From JBEGHD01 sp049334165 (GTDB lineage: Bacteria; Bacteroidota; Bacteroidia; Flavobacteriales_D; Sanyastnellaceae), in assembly GCA_049334165.1 (NCBI GenBank), contig JBEGHD010000002.1: 64,000 nt of DNA. One strand, 5' to 3'. The notes below the pieces were generated by a model. It worked only from the letters and a program-made list of their open reading frames with translations. It was not told where the DNA came from and did no database searches. This document shows positions 51,348-60,636 of this stretch, piece by piece. The translations under genes were made by a program, and so were the position numbers. Within the stretch, counting starts at the first letter, position 1; each line of letters starts with the position of its first letter.

Positions 51348-51701
51348 TTAGTTGAGAATCTTCACTGTGATCGGATCCAGTCTTTTACCTTTTTTCTCAA
51401 GCTCAACTTCCACGCGGTCACCTTTTTGGAGAGCAGAAAACTCCACCTTGGCATCGTTCTCCATCAAAACCGTGTTGTCGGTGAAGTACAGCTCGAGGGT
51501 CTTGCCATCATCGGTTTTAACGTAGATTTCTTTCTTTTCAGGAACCACTTCATCAGCTGTCCCCGTGTAGGTTCCGGATTCCACGATGTCTGTTTCTTCG
51601 TGCTCAGAGTGTCCTGATTCTGATTCTGAACCACTGTTGCAAGATTGAATGGCAAACATCGAAAAGACCGCCAGTGCGATCGTAAAAAATGACTTTTTCA
51701 T
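51348..51701 (-). CDS. Small lipoprotein (OB-like beta domain)
   Basis: The 117-residue product has a lipoprotein signal (ALAVFSMFAIQSC, Cys about 21), an acidic Ser/Glu/His linker (NSGSESESGHSEHEETD), and a beta-rich domain of about 80 residues (KEIYVKTDDGKTLELYFTDN and GDRVEVELEKKGKRLDPITVKIL). That domain looks like a small OB/SH3-type barrel. No family is identified with confidence. It is the first gene of a two-gene unit with the DUF2231 protein. Confidence 0.82.
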   Translation of the reverse strand: MKKSFFTIALAVFSMFAIQSCNSGSESESGHSEHEETDIVESGTYTGTADEVVPEKKEIYVKTDDGKTLELYFTDNTVLMENDAKVEFSALQKGDRVEVELEKKGKRLDPITVKILN

Positions 51702-51824
51702 GATTTGAGGTTTTTGTCGTGAAATACAAGTTTAGGGTTTTAGCGCGTGACTTCGAAAATCGACACGACTGAATTGATAATTTGGAAGAAGTCTAAGCGG
51801 AAGTGTGAGTAACTTTTTAGCTGG

Positions 51825-52556
51825 CTATTCAAAAGACCTTTTGCCTAAAAGCGAATTAATCCTCCTCCGAACTCTACTTTTTATCGATCGATCCCAAGGT
51901 TTTGGATTGTCCCTAAGTTCAAGATCGTTAGGTTCAAGCCTGATTACTTGATAGTCATAGTCCATGGAGCTTAAATTGTAAGACTGAAGGAACGTTATTC
52001 TTAATCCGGAATCCCGAAGGTTTTTAGCGATTATATCCGTGTGTATTGGCTGATCAATAACCTGAAGTGTTTCTTTTGACGTTTCGATCTTGAACTCCAA
52101 ATATTCGGGGTCGGGAATGTGAATAAGAACTACACCGAGGTCCTTCAGATGTCTGCGTATTGTTTTGAAGAGATCGTTGTGTTGATCGATAGGAATATGT
52201 TCTAATACATCGGGAAGAAGCACTAAGTCAAATTTCAAATCATGTGAGAAATCAGACATGTCTGTAACATGAAATTCAATGTTATTCACATTTGAATGCA
52301 GTTTTTTAGCGAACTCAATATTCTCTTCGCTAATGTCTACAGCCACAATCTTGCCTTCTTTGATTCTGTTTACAAAGTTCAAAGTGCTATGACCCGGTCC
52401 ACAACCAATTTCAAGAACATTACTTGAAGAGTTTAGGTTTCCGAGTTTATCTAGCCATTTAGCTATTTGATAATGTCTGAAATTGTAACCAGATACATTC
52501 AGGTGATTACTGAATGTATCATAGAATGTTTTAATGTGCTTATTCTCTTGCTTCAT
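51825..52556 (-). CDS. Class I SAM-dependent methyltransferase
   Basis: The 243-residue protein has the SAM-binding glycine loop VLEIGCGPGHSTLNFVNRI (motif I), AVDISEENIEFAKK (motif II acidic residue), and FDLVLLPDVLEHIPIDQHND (motif IV). The C-terminus is basic (SRVRRRINSLLGKR). Similar genes methylate sugars in polysaccharide clusters. A TATGTTTG box lies 32 nt upstream. From here to the right end the sequence is A+T-richer than the region before. Confidence 0.9.
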   Translation of the reverse strand: MKQENKHIKTFYDTFSNHLNVSGYNFRHYQIAKWLDKLGNLNSSSNVLEIGCGPGHSTLNFVNRIKEGKIVAVDISEENIEFAKKLHSNVNNIEFHVTDMSDFSHDLKFDLVLLPDVLEHIPIDQHNDLFKTIRRHLKDLGVVLIHIPDPEYLEFKIETSKETLQVIDQPIHTDIIAKNLRDSGLRITFLQSYNLSSMDYDYQVIRLEPNDLELRDNPKPWDRSIKSRVRRRINSLLGKRSFE

Positions 52557-52587
52557 TAATAATGGCTTAGTGTATGAGGTCTGTTTG

Positions 52588-52595
52588 CAAACATA
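52588..52595 (-). promoter_or_regulatory. -7 box of the methyltransferase gene
   Basis: The minus strand reads TATGTTTG, an exact TAnnTTTG match. Confidence 0.4.
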
Positions 52596-52720
52596 GAAAG
52601 AGTTTCAGTTCGGCTTAGACGGTGCGAGCATATTTCCATAAACTTTGTTTGAAATAGCCGCGAACTAGTGATTGGATGACAAATTATTTGAACCTTTGGA
52701 AGCAATAATAATCTGGGATT

Positions 52721-53920
52721 TTGATCAACCTTTTTCTACCTGCAAAAACTACATCATTCATTGATCTTGAGATTGACAACTTGAAAAAGATCAAGGAGTC
52801 ATTTCGAGTTGTTACATATGAAGGAGCTGGGCTACACTTGGTAGTGTCGAAAGGAATAGAAATTCCCAGGAGTTTCACGAACAAACAAATTCTACATCAC
52901 CTTCTAGCGAATTTTCGAGAGTTGACCTCACTCTTCTTTAAAGACCTTTTTTACTCAGGCATTTCTCTTAATTACTTGATGAATTGGAGAACCAATCTAA
53001 AGGTTCTAGTGATGGCATCAAAGAATGCAAATCTGTTGTACTCAAAAGGTCTGTTTCAGGGGGATTCACTGAACTACACTTACTTCATGAATGAGTTTGC
53101 CTTGATTCTAGCATTCGCAAAAAGGAGAAAGTACACAAATAGTTTTTTCGGCAGGGGACACGGAAGAGATGTAATTGACAGCAGAGAAAGTAGTGGAAGG
53201 TTGCCGTTTCAGTGGCTGAAGTATAAATACGCAAATCGAGTTTATGCAGTTAGCGAGGCTACTAAAAGGTATATTCAGAATAGATATCCAAAGTTTCAAG
53301 GAAAAATCGAAGTCTCCTACCTCGGGATCGAGGAACCACCCTACCAAACTCCCGAATTCGAGAGTGAAGTTTACACCATTCTGAGTGTCGGTAGAGTGAG
53401 GAATATTAAACGCTATTATCTAATTGCTGAAGCCTTGCTTCATGTTGATGCTCAGATCAAATGGGTACACATCGGAGGGGTGAGTGAAACCGATCCTACC
53501 ACCTCAAGATTCTACCGCGCACTGAAAAATCTGATGACAGCAACAAATATCGAAGTGGATTTAAAGGGGGAAATGACAAACGAGGAGGTTTTTGACTTTT
53601 ATCGAAACACTCCAGTCGACTTACTCCTAAGCGTGAGTGAAGATGAGGGTTTGCCTGTTTCTATGATGGAAGCGATTAGTTTCGGAGTTCCGATATTGGC
53701 AACCGATGTCGGAGGCAATTCGGAAATTGTGAATGAAAAAACTGGCAAACTCATTCCTAAAGATTTTTCATATGAGGAATTCACGAGCATCCTAAGTGAA
53801 TTGCTTTCGAAATACAGCCGTGACCTGGCAGTGAGAAAGGAGATTCGGATGTTTTGGGAAAGAAATTTCGAAAACGAAACAAACTTCAAACGGTTCCTGG
53901 AAAAAACCCTTGGACTTTGA
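52721..53920 (+). CDS. Family 4 glycosyltransferase
   Basis: The 399-residue protein is a GT4 enzyme: FFGRGHGRDVIDSRES in the N-domain, VYAVSEATKRYIQNRYPKFQ, TILSVGRVRNIKRYYLIAEAL, WVHIGGVSE, and DLLLSVSEDEGLPVSMMEAISFGVPILATDVGGNSEIV with the Glu-x7-Glu donor site (EDEGLPVSMME). The start codon is TTG at 52721: an in-frame stop lies just upstream (52709) and no ATG is present before it. It is one of only two plus-strand genes in the 51-63 kb part of the cluster; it converges with the next GT4 gene, 3 nt apart. Confidence 0.9.
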   Translation: MINLFLPAKTTSFIDLEIDNLKKIKESFRVVTYEGAGLHLVVSKGIEIPRSFTNKQILHHLLANFRELTSLFFKDLFYSGISLNYLMNWRTNLKVLVMASKNANLLYSKGLFQGDSLNYTYFMNEFALILAFAKRRKYTNSFFGRGHGRDVIDSRESSGRLPFQWLKYKYANRVYAVSEATKRYIQNRYPKFQGKIEVSYLGIEEPPYQTPEFESEVYTILSVGRVRNIKRYYLIAEALLHVDAQIKWVHIGGVSETDPTTSRFYRALKNLMTATNIEVDLKGEMTNEEVFDFYRNTPVDLLLSVSEDEGLPVSMMEAISFGVPILATDVGGNSEIVNEKTGKLIPKDFSYEEFTSILSELLSKYSRDLAVRKEIRMFWERNFENETNFKRFLEKTLGL

Positions 53921-53923
53921 TAG

Positions 53924-55090
53924 CTAAGCTAATTTATTTTGAACCTTCGAAATTGTAGTGGTCGCTACTTTCTCCCATAAGAATCTTTCTCTTACTTCAT
54001 TAAGGGAGTTGATTTTTTTCTCAGTGAGGTTTTCTTGCTTTAAACCTATGATGCGCTCCAGCTCGTCCTTCAGGTATACAGGTTCAATTGAGCCAATTAG
54101 CCAGCCGTTGTTGGAAATAAGTTGAGAAATCGCTCCTACATCAGTGGCGAGTATTGCCAGTCCCTTTGCCATTGCCTCTAATATCACTGTTGGCATTCCT
54201 TCAGAGTGGCTGGGACAAACGAGTACATCGCACTCTCTAAGAATAGCTTCGACTTTTTCAGATTCTCTGATCAGGCCGTGATAAATAATCCGTTTCTCTT
54301 GCAGTTGTTTTTTATTAGGAATTGGACCGACAAAATGAAACTCGAATTTTAAAGATTGGTCTCGCACTAGTTGCCTCAAAGCAGCATGAAGTTCCTCTAT
54401 GCCCTTTCTTCTCTCGTATCTACCAATGAAAATGAATCTCCTGATTCCATCACTATTTACCTGAGCCTGGTTTTCAACCCATCTTTCTTCAATGCCATTT
54501 GGGATTTCTATTATTTTCTTTCTGTCAATTCTGAGGTTTTCGAGGATTTCTTTGATCTTACCTCCAAAACTCGAGACGTAGTCGGCATTTTTGAGATTCC
54601 ATTTAGTAGCTGAACGCAAACTCAGGTGTTCCAGTTTTACACGAAATGAAGGAGCTTTTTGAAACATCTCCAGTCCGTGGAAATTTACCAATATTGGCGT
54701 GTCTAGCTCTCCAGCTTTTCTGGCCTTGAGACAACGCCATCCGGTAAATCCCTGTGCATAGATTAAGTCATACTTTCGAGGTCTCTGTTGAATCTCCTGC
54801 CAAATAAATTGCGAGTATCTGCGGTTCTCCCGCAAATAGTGTCCTGGAAGTGAATCTTGTCTCCCCGGCCAGCGAGCACACCAAAAATCAATGTTTTCAA
54901 GCTCTTTTTTGTTGAAGAACTTTGGGTCAGCACCACTCTGAAAAGGGATTGGATCATTTTCGCCCACACAGTGAAACAGGCTCACTTTAACTCCGCTCCT
55001 CGCCAGGTAGCGTGCAAGGTGGTAGGAGTGCTTTTGCATTCCCCCCATCACCCATGGGTATATTCCATCTGTTAGCAGCGCTATCTTCAT
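53924..55090 (-). CDS. Family 4 glycosyltransferase (paralogue A)
   Basis: The 388-residue protein begins MKIALLTDGIYPWVMGG and has YAQGFTGWRCLKARKAG, FIFIGRYERRKGIEELHAAL, FHFVGPIPNKKQLQEK and DVLVCPSHSEGMPTVILEAMAKGLAILATDVGAI with the donor motif EGMPTVILE. It is colinear with the protein at 58460-59653, and the two are recent-looking paralogues. Its start is 3 nt after the O-antigen ligase-like gene. Confidence 0.92.
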   Translation of the reverse strand: MKIALLTDGIYPWVMGGMQKHSYHLARYLARSGVKVSLFHCVGENDPIPFQSGADPKFFNKKELENIDFWCARWPGRQDSLPGHYLRENRRYSQFIWQEIQQRPRKYDLIYAQGFTGWRCLKARKAGELDTPILVNFHGLEMFQKAPSFRVKLEHLSLRSATKWNLKNADYVSSFGGKIKEILENLRIDRKKIIEIPNGIEERWVENQAQVNSDGIRRFIFIGRYERRKGIEELHAALRQLVRDQSLKFEFHFVGPIPNKKQLQEKRIIYHGLIRESEKVEAILRECDVLVCPSHSEGMPTVILEAMAKGLAILATDVGAISQLISNNGWLIGSIEPVYLKDELERIIGLKQENLTEKKINSLNEVRERFLWEKVATTTISKVQNKLA

Positions 55091-55093
55091 GGC

Positions 55094-56434
55094 TTAAGCA
55101 ATGACCTTTTTGTGTGAAAACGTTTTATTTTTCTCTGCTTCGGCTTCTTGATCTTTTTTATGGACCATATCCAAAAACTGCTCTTTATTGTAGAAGTACA
55201 ACATCACGAAGAAGGGCAGTCCATTGAGGAAGTAGTTGCCTTGTCGGAGCAAACACATAAGAAGCATGACTAATATTCCGTTGCTGGCTAATTTATATGG
55301 AAGGCCTTCTTTATAAAGTCTATTGCCTATAAATCCGCGAATTAGAATGACTACAAATGCCAGTGTCCCAATTAGTCCAGTCTCTGTAATTAGACGCACT
55401 AGTAGAGAGTTTCCATCCGGTTTATTAAACTCAAAATCGTAATCAATTACGGAATTTGTCAATGTGTATCGGTCAAATGCCTTTTCATAAGAACCAAGAC
55501 CTGTTCCAAAGAACGGGTAGTCCTGAACACTCTGCATCGCAATATGCCAGTTGTTGTAGAGTACAAAACTGGAGGAGTTGGTATTTTCTATAGAGTAATC
55601 CTGATAGACCCAGAGTCCAATTGATGAGTCTACGCGTTTTTGGAATTCCGAAACATTGGTATAGAATAACCAGAATGCCAGAGCTACGAAAACACTGCCA
55701 AAAACCACATATCTAATTTTGAATGATTCAGTAACCATGAAAAAGATTAACAATAAACCTAAGTAGCCGGTGGATGAAGAGGATAGAACAACTACCAGGA
55801 GCACAGCTGCCGATTGATATTTATTGTAGAAGTTTTCTTGGCCCTTAAGTAGATTGTACACAGAAAGAAAAACGGCCGGAGCCATGAAAATGGTCATCTG
55901 TGCAGGTTCAGTGAAGATTGAATTCACTCGCACACCCACAATACCTCCGGGGTTGTATCCCCATTTATTTAGAATTACCCCAAAATTTGCTAGGCCTTGA
56001 AGACCAATAAGAGTGGTAAACCCCTGGAAGAGTCCGATAAGCGCAGCCCAGTAACATAGCTGCAAGTATCTCTTGTAAAGGTACTGTGCGTCAAATTCAT
56101 AATACTTCAGAATGAAAAAAAAGAAGCTGACCGAAAGGAACATTCCGCCCCATACTTTTATAAATACAAAGGGTGTGGCAGTGCCTGCAGAAATGCTGAC
56201 TAAGCCAACAATTAAAGTGAACCCCAAAATTGCTGCTGTGATCTTAGGAATTCCATACTTTAAGAAGAAGGGAGGAAGGAGAAGAATGTACGAGATGTAG
56301 TAAAGATAACCTTCAAAAGGAAACCTGAAAAAAATGATAGTACAAATGAAAATTGCCAAAAAAGCAAGGACTTCTACCCAGATAGAAACATGCTCAGGAC
56401 GTTTGAGTGTTTTAGGAGAAAAGGTATCAGTCAT
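55094..56434 (-). CDS. O-antigen ligase/polymerase-like membrane protein (Wzy/WaaL type)
   Basis: The 446-residue protein has about eleven to twelve membrane segments and a large loop (KRVDSSIGLWVYQDYSIENTNSSSF ...) before DYPFFGTGLGSYEKAFDRY, a motif of the Wzy/O-antigen ligase family (Wzy_C). It probably polymerises or ligates repeat units at the periplasmic face. The ATG overlaps the stop of the GT4 gene upstream (ATGA), and the GT4 gene (paralogue A) follows 3 nt after its end. The three form an operon. Confidence 0.88.
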   Translation of the reverse strand: MTDTFSPKTLKRPEHVSIWVEVLAFLAIFICTIIFFRFPFEGYLYYISYILLLPPFFLKYGIPKITAAILGFTLIVGLVSISAGTATPFVFIKVWGGMFLSVSFFFFILKYYEFDAQYLYKRYLQLCYWAALIGLFQGFTTLIGLQGLANFGVILNKWGYNPGGIVGVRVNSIFTEPAQMTIFMAPAVFLSVYNLLKGQENFYNKYQSAAVLLVVVLSSSSTGYLGLLLIFFMVTESFKIRYVVFGSVFVALAFWLFYTNVSEFQKRVDSSIGLWVYQDYSIENTNSSSFVLYNNWHIAMQSVQDYPFFGTGLGSYEKAFDRYTLTNSVIDYDFEFNKPDGNSLLVRLITETGLIGTLAFVVILIRGFIGNRLYKEGLPYKLASNGILVMLLMCLLRQGNYFLNGLPFFVMLYFYNKEQFLDMVHKKDQEAEAEKNKTFSHKKVIA

Positions 56435-57684
56435 ACAAGTCCTCCTTCCGATAATTTTTCTCTTAGAAATTGATTTAAACTATCTCTATGGGTATCCCAA
56501 GTAAATCTTTGTGATGCACTTCTTGCGGAAGTTGAGGCTTTCCGCATTTGATCTTGATCCAAATTTTTGAAGTGATGAATTGCCGATACTAGTGCATCTA
56601 CATCCCTAATGGGTACAATTATTCCGGAATTGTTTGATTCCTCAATTACGTCCGGTCCGATAGAGTGTGGAGTGGTAATTACAGGTAGACCAGCCGCCAT
56701 TGCTTCCACAATCACCATCGCAAAGCCTTCAAATACTGTGGGTAAAATCAGTAAGTCGTATTCCTGATACTTGACAAAGAGTTCATTTTGAGCCATTGAG
56801 CCGTGATAGTGGAAGTTGTGCACCTCTTTTTTGAACACATCCAGTTCCTTGTAGGCATTGCCGATAACGTGAAGCTCTACATCTGTCTTAGAAAATCGTT
56901 TGATAGCATCCAGTAAGTATTTAAAGCCCTTGCGCTGAGTTACCGTACCGGCAAACAAAACCTTCAAAGGCCTTTCATTCCAGTTATCAAATGATTTTTC
57001 AGTGTAGGATACGTGATCAAGCTCAAAACCGAGAGGGATGGTTGATATTTTCGATTGATCTAATCCTGCATTCAGTAAACTTTGCCTTGAAAAGTCCGAA
57101 GCAACGACTACATGGTCAGCTACAAAAGGCTCTTCTCTCAAACGTTTTTCATAAGCTACTGGAAACTTCAGATTCGTGATTGTAGGAGCCCACTCTGGAT
57201 GGAGTCGCGCCTCTTCACGCAAAATTTTGTCTACTTCGGTTACGTGAGCTGTTGCCAGTTCACAAATGGCTTGCTTTCCTACTTCTTTAGCTACTTGCAT
57301 CGTAAGCAATGAACTTCCCTGAAAACCATAATGAAAATCGGATGGTCGTGCAGCAATCTTTTTTGAGGCGTATTTGTCAAAAGCTACATCACGGTCGTAG
57401 ACAAGCTGTTCCAGTTTTTGAGTATGACCATGTAATAACTTGTGTACTGTTTCTGGTATTTCAAAGCGCCAGTTTGACTCCACCAAGGATCCACTTAAGC
57501 CGGGCTCAAACCTTCTTGTCCAAAAGTGATCACCAGTTTTAGTGAAAAAATCTTGCAATAAAGACGGACTTACATATCCGCTAGTTATGAACTTGTCGAG
57601 CACACCAAGCTGCATCAAATTGCGCGCAGTTTTGTACGCGTGCTGCTTTCCTGCATGTGTGAGTGTGATGGATAGTTCTTTCAA
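56431..57684 (-). CDS. Family 4 glycosyltransferase
   Basis: The 417-residue GT4 enzyme starts with KELSITLTHAGKQHAYKTAR, and has HYGFQGSSLLTMQVAKEVGKQ, VASDFSRQSLLNAGLDQSKI, VLFAGTVTQRKGFKYLLDAI and LLILPTVFEGFAMVIVEAMAAGLPVI (Glu-x7-Glu site EGFAMVIVE). The start is TTG at 57684, with a stop in frame upstream and no ATG. A TACATTTG box lies 30 nt upstream. It heads the operon with the Wzy-like gene. Confidence 0.9.
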   Translation of the reverse strand: MKELSITLTHAGKQHAYKTARNLMQLGVLDKFITSGYVSPSLLQDFFTKTGDHFWTRRFEPGLSGSLVESNWRFEIPETVHKLLHGHTQKLEQLVYDRDVAFDKYASKKIAARPSDFHYGFQGSSLLTMQVAKEVGKQAICELATAHVTEVDKILREEARLHPEWAPTITNLKFPVAYEKRLREEPFVADHVVVASDFSRQSLLNAGLDQSKISTIPLGFELDHVSYTEKSFDNWNERPLKVLFAGTVTQRKGFKYLLDAIKRFSKTDVELHVIGNAYKELDVFKKEVHNFHYHGSMAQNELFVKYQEYDLLILPTVFEGFAMVIVEAMAAGLPVITTPHSIGPDVIEESNNSGIIVPIRDVDALVSAIHHFKNLDQDQMRKASTSARSASQRFTWDTHRDSLNQFLREKLSEGGLV

Positions 57685-57713
57685 GACTTCGAGTAACTGG
57701 AATGCTCAACGTG

Positions 57714-57721
57714 CAAATGTA
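57714..57721 (-). promoter_or_regulatory. -7 box of the GT4-wzy-GT4 operon
   Basis: The minus strand reads TACATTTG, an exact TAnnTTTG match. Confidence 0.4.
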
Positions 57722-57767
57722 TGAATTATGGTTCTCTAATTTTGTAATGAGGTTAATGCTGGTTAAT

Positions 57768-57775
57768 TACCTTTG
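57768..57775 (+). promoter_or_regulatory. -7 box of the FkbM methyltransferase gene
   Basis: TACCTTTG. It overlaps the TTG at 57773, so the start at GTG 57794 is more plausible. TTTG at 57741-57744 may be the -33 element (23 nt spacer). Confidence 0.4.
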
Positions 57776-57793
57776 CCAGGTAAACTTAGCCAT

Positions 57794-58468
57794 GTGAAAA
57801 AGAGAATAAAAAAACTACTATTCAGAGGTGATGCCAGAGGTGTCCGTAAGTTAAAGTATGGAATTGCTTCAGGAATTTTCATGGATATTGATCTCAATCA
57901 TAAAACTCAGCGCATCTTAGGGCTTGACGAATTTGAGATCATGAAGGACTTTAAAAAACTTGCCAAACGGTCTGATGTATTTGTGGATGTTGGTGCTTCT
58001 GATGGTTATTATGGATTAATTTACAACAAGCTAAATCCAAAGGGGCAATCTTATCTCTTTGAAGGTGATCCCGCATTTAAAGAAATTGCTGACGCCAATT
58101 TCAAGCTCAATAGTTTCAAAGCTAACTACAAGTGGATGACAACCTTGGTGGGTATGGTGGACGGAGGAAAATTCGTAAGTCTTGATTCAACTCTCTCCTT
58201 AAAGGGAGAGAAGATTTTCTTCAAGATTGATGTGGATGGAGGCGAGTTAGATGTGCTGAAGGGTGCAACAAGGACAATTGATGACAATGAATGTTACTTT
58301 ATTATTGAAACACACTCAATGGAACTTGAAGAAGATTGCATTGAATTTTTGAGGGAGAGAGGGTTTTCAACTTCAATTATTAAAAACTCTGCATGGAGAA
58401 AACTGATTCCTGAGACACGTCCAATTGAACACAACAGGTGGTTTGTAGCATCTAGAAATTTACTGTGA
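57794..58468 (+). CDS. FkbM-family SAM-dependent methyltransferase
   Basis: This protein of about 224 residues has the SAM motif DVFVDVGASDGYYGLIYNKL, YLFEGDPAFKEIADANFKLN, and FFKIDVDGGELDVLKGAT, the FkbM signature (K-I-D-V-(D/E)-G). C-terminal NRWFVAS. It probably methylates a hydroxyl of a sugar. I chose GTG at 57794 because the TTG at 57773 lies within a -7 box; either gives an intact domain. It runs convergent to the next GT4 gene, with which its last 9 nt overlap. Confidence 0.86.
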   Translation: MKKRIKKLLFRGDARGVRKLKYGIASGIFMDIDLNHKTQRILGLDEFEIMKDFKKLAKRSDVFVDVGASDGYYGLIYNKLNPKGQSYLFEGDPAFKEIADANFKLNSFKANYKWMTTLVGMVDGGKFVSLDSTLSLKGEKIFFKIDVDGGELDVLKGATRTIDDNECYFIIETHSMELEEDCIEFLRERGFSTSIIKNSAWRKLIPETRPIEHNRWFVASRNLL

Positions 58469-59653
58469 TTTATGGTCGGTGAGAAAACCGGAAATAGAAG
58501 TTAGTTTCTTTTGGACTACCTCATCCCAGGTGAAATGTGATTTAACTTTTCTCAGGGAATTATTTTGGAGTTGACTCAACTCTGCCGAGTTAAGTTCAAT
58601 GATTTTTTCAACTGCACGTGAGAATAATTCGTAGCCGTGATTCTCCAAGAGAGCTCCGACTTCGTCTGATACCATTTCAGATACAGCTCCCACATCAGTC
58701 GCGATAATTGCGCAACCGGATGCCATGCCTTCAAGAATTACATTGGGCATTCCTTCGGCCGAACTGGGACAGAGAAGAACATCGGCCTTTTGAAGTTCCT
58801 TGCGGATATCGAACTCATCATGAAGTGGACCGGTGTATTCAACGTTAGGCAATTTCAACTGCCTGGATTCCGGGATTGGTCCCACAAATGTAAACGTACA
58901 GCTCTCGGGATCGCACTCTCGAATGACCTGCTCGATGAGATGTATTCCTTTCCTCCGAGTGTATCTACCTAAAAAAACAAAGTTGGTTTTACCGTTATGT
59001 CTCGTTTTCTTTTCGTCTTGAAGCAGCCAATCTTCACTAATGCCAGTGGGGATTTCGTAAATCTGCTCAGGTAGAACTCCGGTCTTTTTCTTCAGTATCT
59101 CAGAGATTTTCCCGCCATAGGAGAAAACTATATCGGCCATGCGAGAGTTAAAAATAGTTGGCTCCTTGTGAAAGAATGTTCCCAAGAAGTCTGTGGCATT
59201 AGTTTGGGTTTGAAAGATCTCATATCCATGGAGCATCACTCCAATAGGTGGTATACTTTTTCCTTTTTGCTTTTCTTCAAGGTATTTCCAGGAGGTGTAA
59301 TTTTTGGAATACACGAAATCGACATTGTCACTGTGCTTAAGAAAAGCTTCATAAACGCGGCAGGAATATTCATAGGACTCGCGGACATAGTGGCCGGGAA
59401 GCTTTTTGTGTTTAGGAAAAGGTATGAAGAAGGAAGTGATGCTTCTTAACTCATCTTTGGAAAAGACAGAGGATAAATTGGAGTAATCCTTTTCAACGCC
59501 CTCCTCATAGGATTGCGCAAAGTAGGGCACAGTATGATAGAGGTCAATTTCGATGCCATTTCTCGCCAAATATTTACACAGATAATAACTGTGACGTTGG
59601 ATGCCGCCCATTACCAATGGAGAGATACCGTCTGTGAAAAGTGCGATTTTCAT
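58460..59653 (-). CDS. Family 4 glycosyltransferase (paralogue B)
   Basis: The 397-residue protein begins MKIALFTDGISPLVMGG and matches paralogue A along its length: LARNGIEIDLYH, VYSKNYTSWKYLEEKQKG, FVFLGRYTRRKGIHLIEQVI, FTFVGPIPESRQLKLP, and DVLLCPSSAEGMPNVILEGMASGCAIIATDVGAV. The middle acceptor-domain portions differ, so the two may use a similar donor sugar with different acceptors. It is separated by 20 nt from the next upstream gene on the same strand. Confidence 0.92.
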   Translation of the reverse strand: MKIALFTDGISPLVMGGIQRHSYYLCKYLARNGIEIDLYHTVPYFAQSYEEGVEKDYSNLSSVFSKDELRSITSFFIPFPKHKKLPGHYVRESYEYSCRVYEAFLKHSDNVDFVYSKNYTSWKYLEEKQKGKSIPPIGVMLHGYEIFQTQTNATDFLGTFFHKEPTIFNSRMADIVFSYGGKISEILKKKTGVLPEQIYEIPTGISEDWLLQDEKKTRHNGKTNFVFLGRYTRRKGIHLIEQVIRECDPESCTFTFVGPIPESRQLKLPNVEYTGPLHDEFDIRKELQKADVLLCPSSAEGMPNVILEGMASGCAIIATDVGAVSEMVSDEVGALLENHGYELFSRAVEKIIELNSAELSQLQNNSLRKVKSHFTWDEVVQKKLTSISGFLTDHKSQ

Positions 59654-59673
59654 TAATTGACGAAATTAATGTT

Positions 59674-60636
59674 TTAGAGGCCTAATAGAAGTTGAGTTGC
59701 TTTTTTTAACCCTTTAATGTGAAACGGGAATTTCGATTGAATCCATGCGTAAAATCCTAGCCAACGGGTTTGACTTTTTATTGAGCACGTTTCGATTAAC
59801 TTCCTGCTCAATTCAATGTAGGATGATTTACTCAATGAACCGATTCGGTGTTGGTGGGATATGGCGCTTAGGGTTTCAAGCAGAGTTCCTGCCAGAAACT
59901 GCTTTAGTTCGTGTGGTACCAAGATTTCAAACTTTCTGTAGTACATGATTGCGCCTGCAATGTAGTTCTTGTGGAATTCGTCCCCTTTGAAGCTGTGTCT
60001 GTTAGCTGAAATCCTGTAGTAGCAATCTGCTGCTTTTTCTGGGAAAGTTCTGACTCTCGCTCCAGCCAAAAGACATTTCGTGTGAAACTCCACATCTTGC
60101 AACCGGGGAAAGCTCTCATCAAAACCACCAACCTTTTCGATGAAGGATTTTCTCCAAATGGGAGCTACTGTTGTCCATTGTAGATCGTGCTTGAGAAAGC
60201 ATTTTAAAAGTTCATCTTCATTTTTTTTTGGAACCCAGGACATAGAGAGGTCTCGGTCACCAGGCTGATTTTCGAAAACCGCCATCGTCATCACCCAGGC
60301 ATCGTAGTTTGGAAATGTTTGAGTGAGCGCCAGCCGATTCTCAATACAGTTTTCTGCAAGGAGGTCATCGGAGTCGAGGAAGATGACAAACTCACCATTA
60401 GCTTTGGACAGCCCGAAATTCCTTGCACTACTGCCACCTTTTCCGGGATTTCTGTATAGCTTCAATTGCTTGTGTTCTTTTATTAGGTTTTCTAGAAGCT
60501 CCCAGGATCCATCGGTTGAATTATCATCCACTGCGATCCACTCTACACCGGCAATATGATTCTTAGCGAGAGATGATATCGTCTCTTCGATAAAATTGGC
60601 CTTGTTGTAATTTGGGATGATGACAGATAATTTCAT
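59674..60636 (-). CDS. Family 2 glycosyltransferase
   Basis: The 320-residue GT2 protein has MKLSVIIPNYNKANFIEETI, EWIAVDDNSTDGSWELLENL, GKGGSSARNFGLSKANGEFVIFLDSDDLL (DxD), and VGGFDESFPRLQDVEFHTKCLL (ED-like catalytic base). Length and motif order fit WaaE/KDO-type or O-antigen GT2 proteins. Its ATG overlaps the stop of the large membrane protein upstream (ATGA), so the two are coupled. Confidence 0.92.
   Translation of the reverse strand: MKLSVIIPNYNKANFIEETISSLAKNHIAGVEWIAVDDNSTDGSWELLENLIKEHKQLKLYRNPGKGGSSARNFGLSKANGEFVIFLDSDDLLAENCIENRLALTQTFPNYDAWVMTMAVFENQPGDRDLSMSWVPKKNEDELLKCFLKHDLQWTTVAPIWRKSFIEKVGGFDESFPRLQDVEFHTKCLLAGARVRTFPEKAADCYYRISANRHSFKGDEFHKNYIAGAIMYYRKFEILVPHELKQFLAGTLLETLSAISHQHRIGSLSKSSYIELSRKLIETCSIKSQTRWLGFYAWIQSKFPFHIKGLKKATQLLLGL

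Noticed and set aside
58190..58212. Hairpin CTCTCTCCTTAAAGGGAGAG as a terminator
   Set aside because: It lies inside the FkbM methyltransferase coding region and has no T-run.
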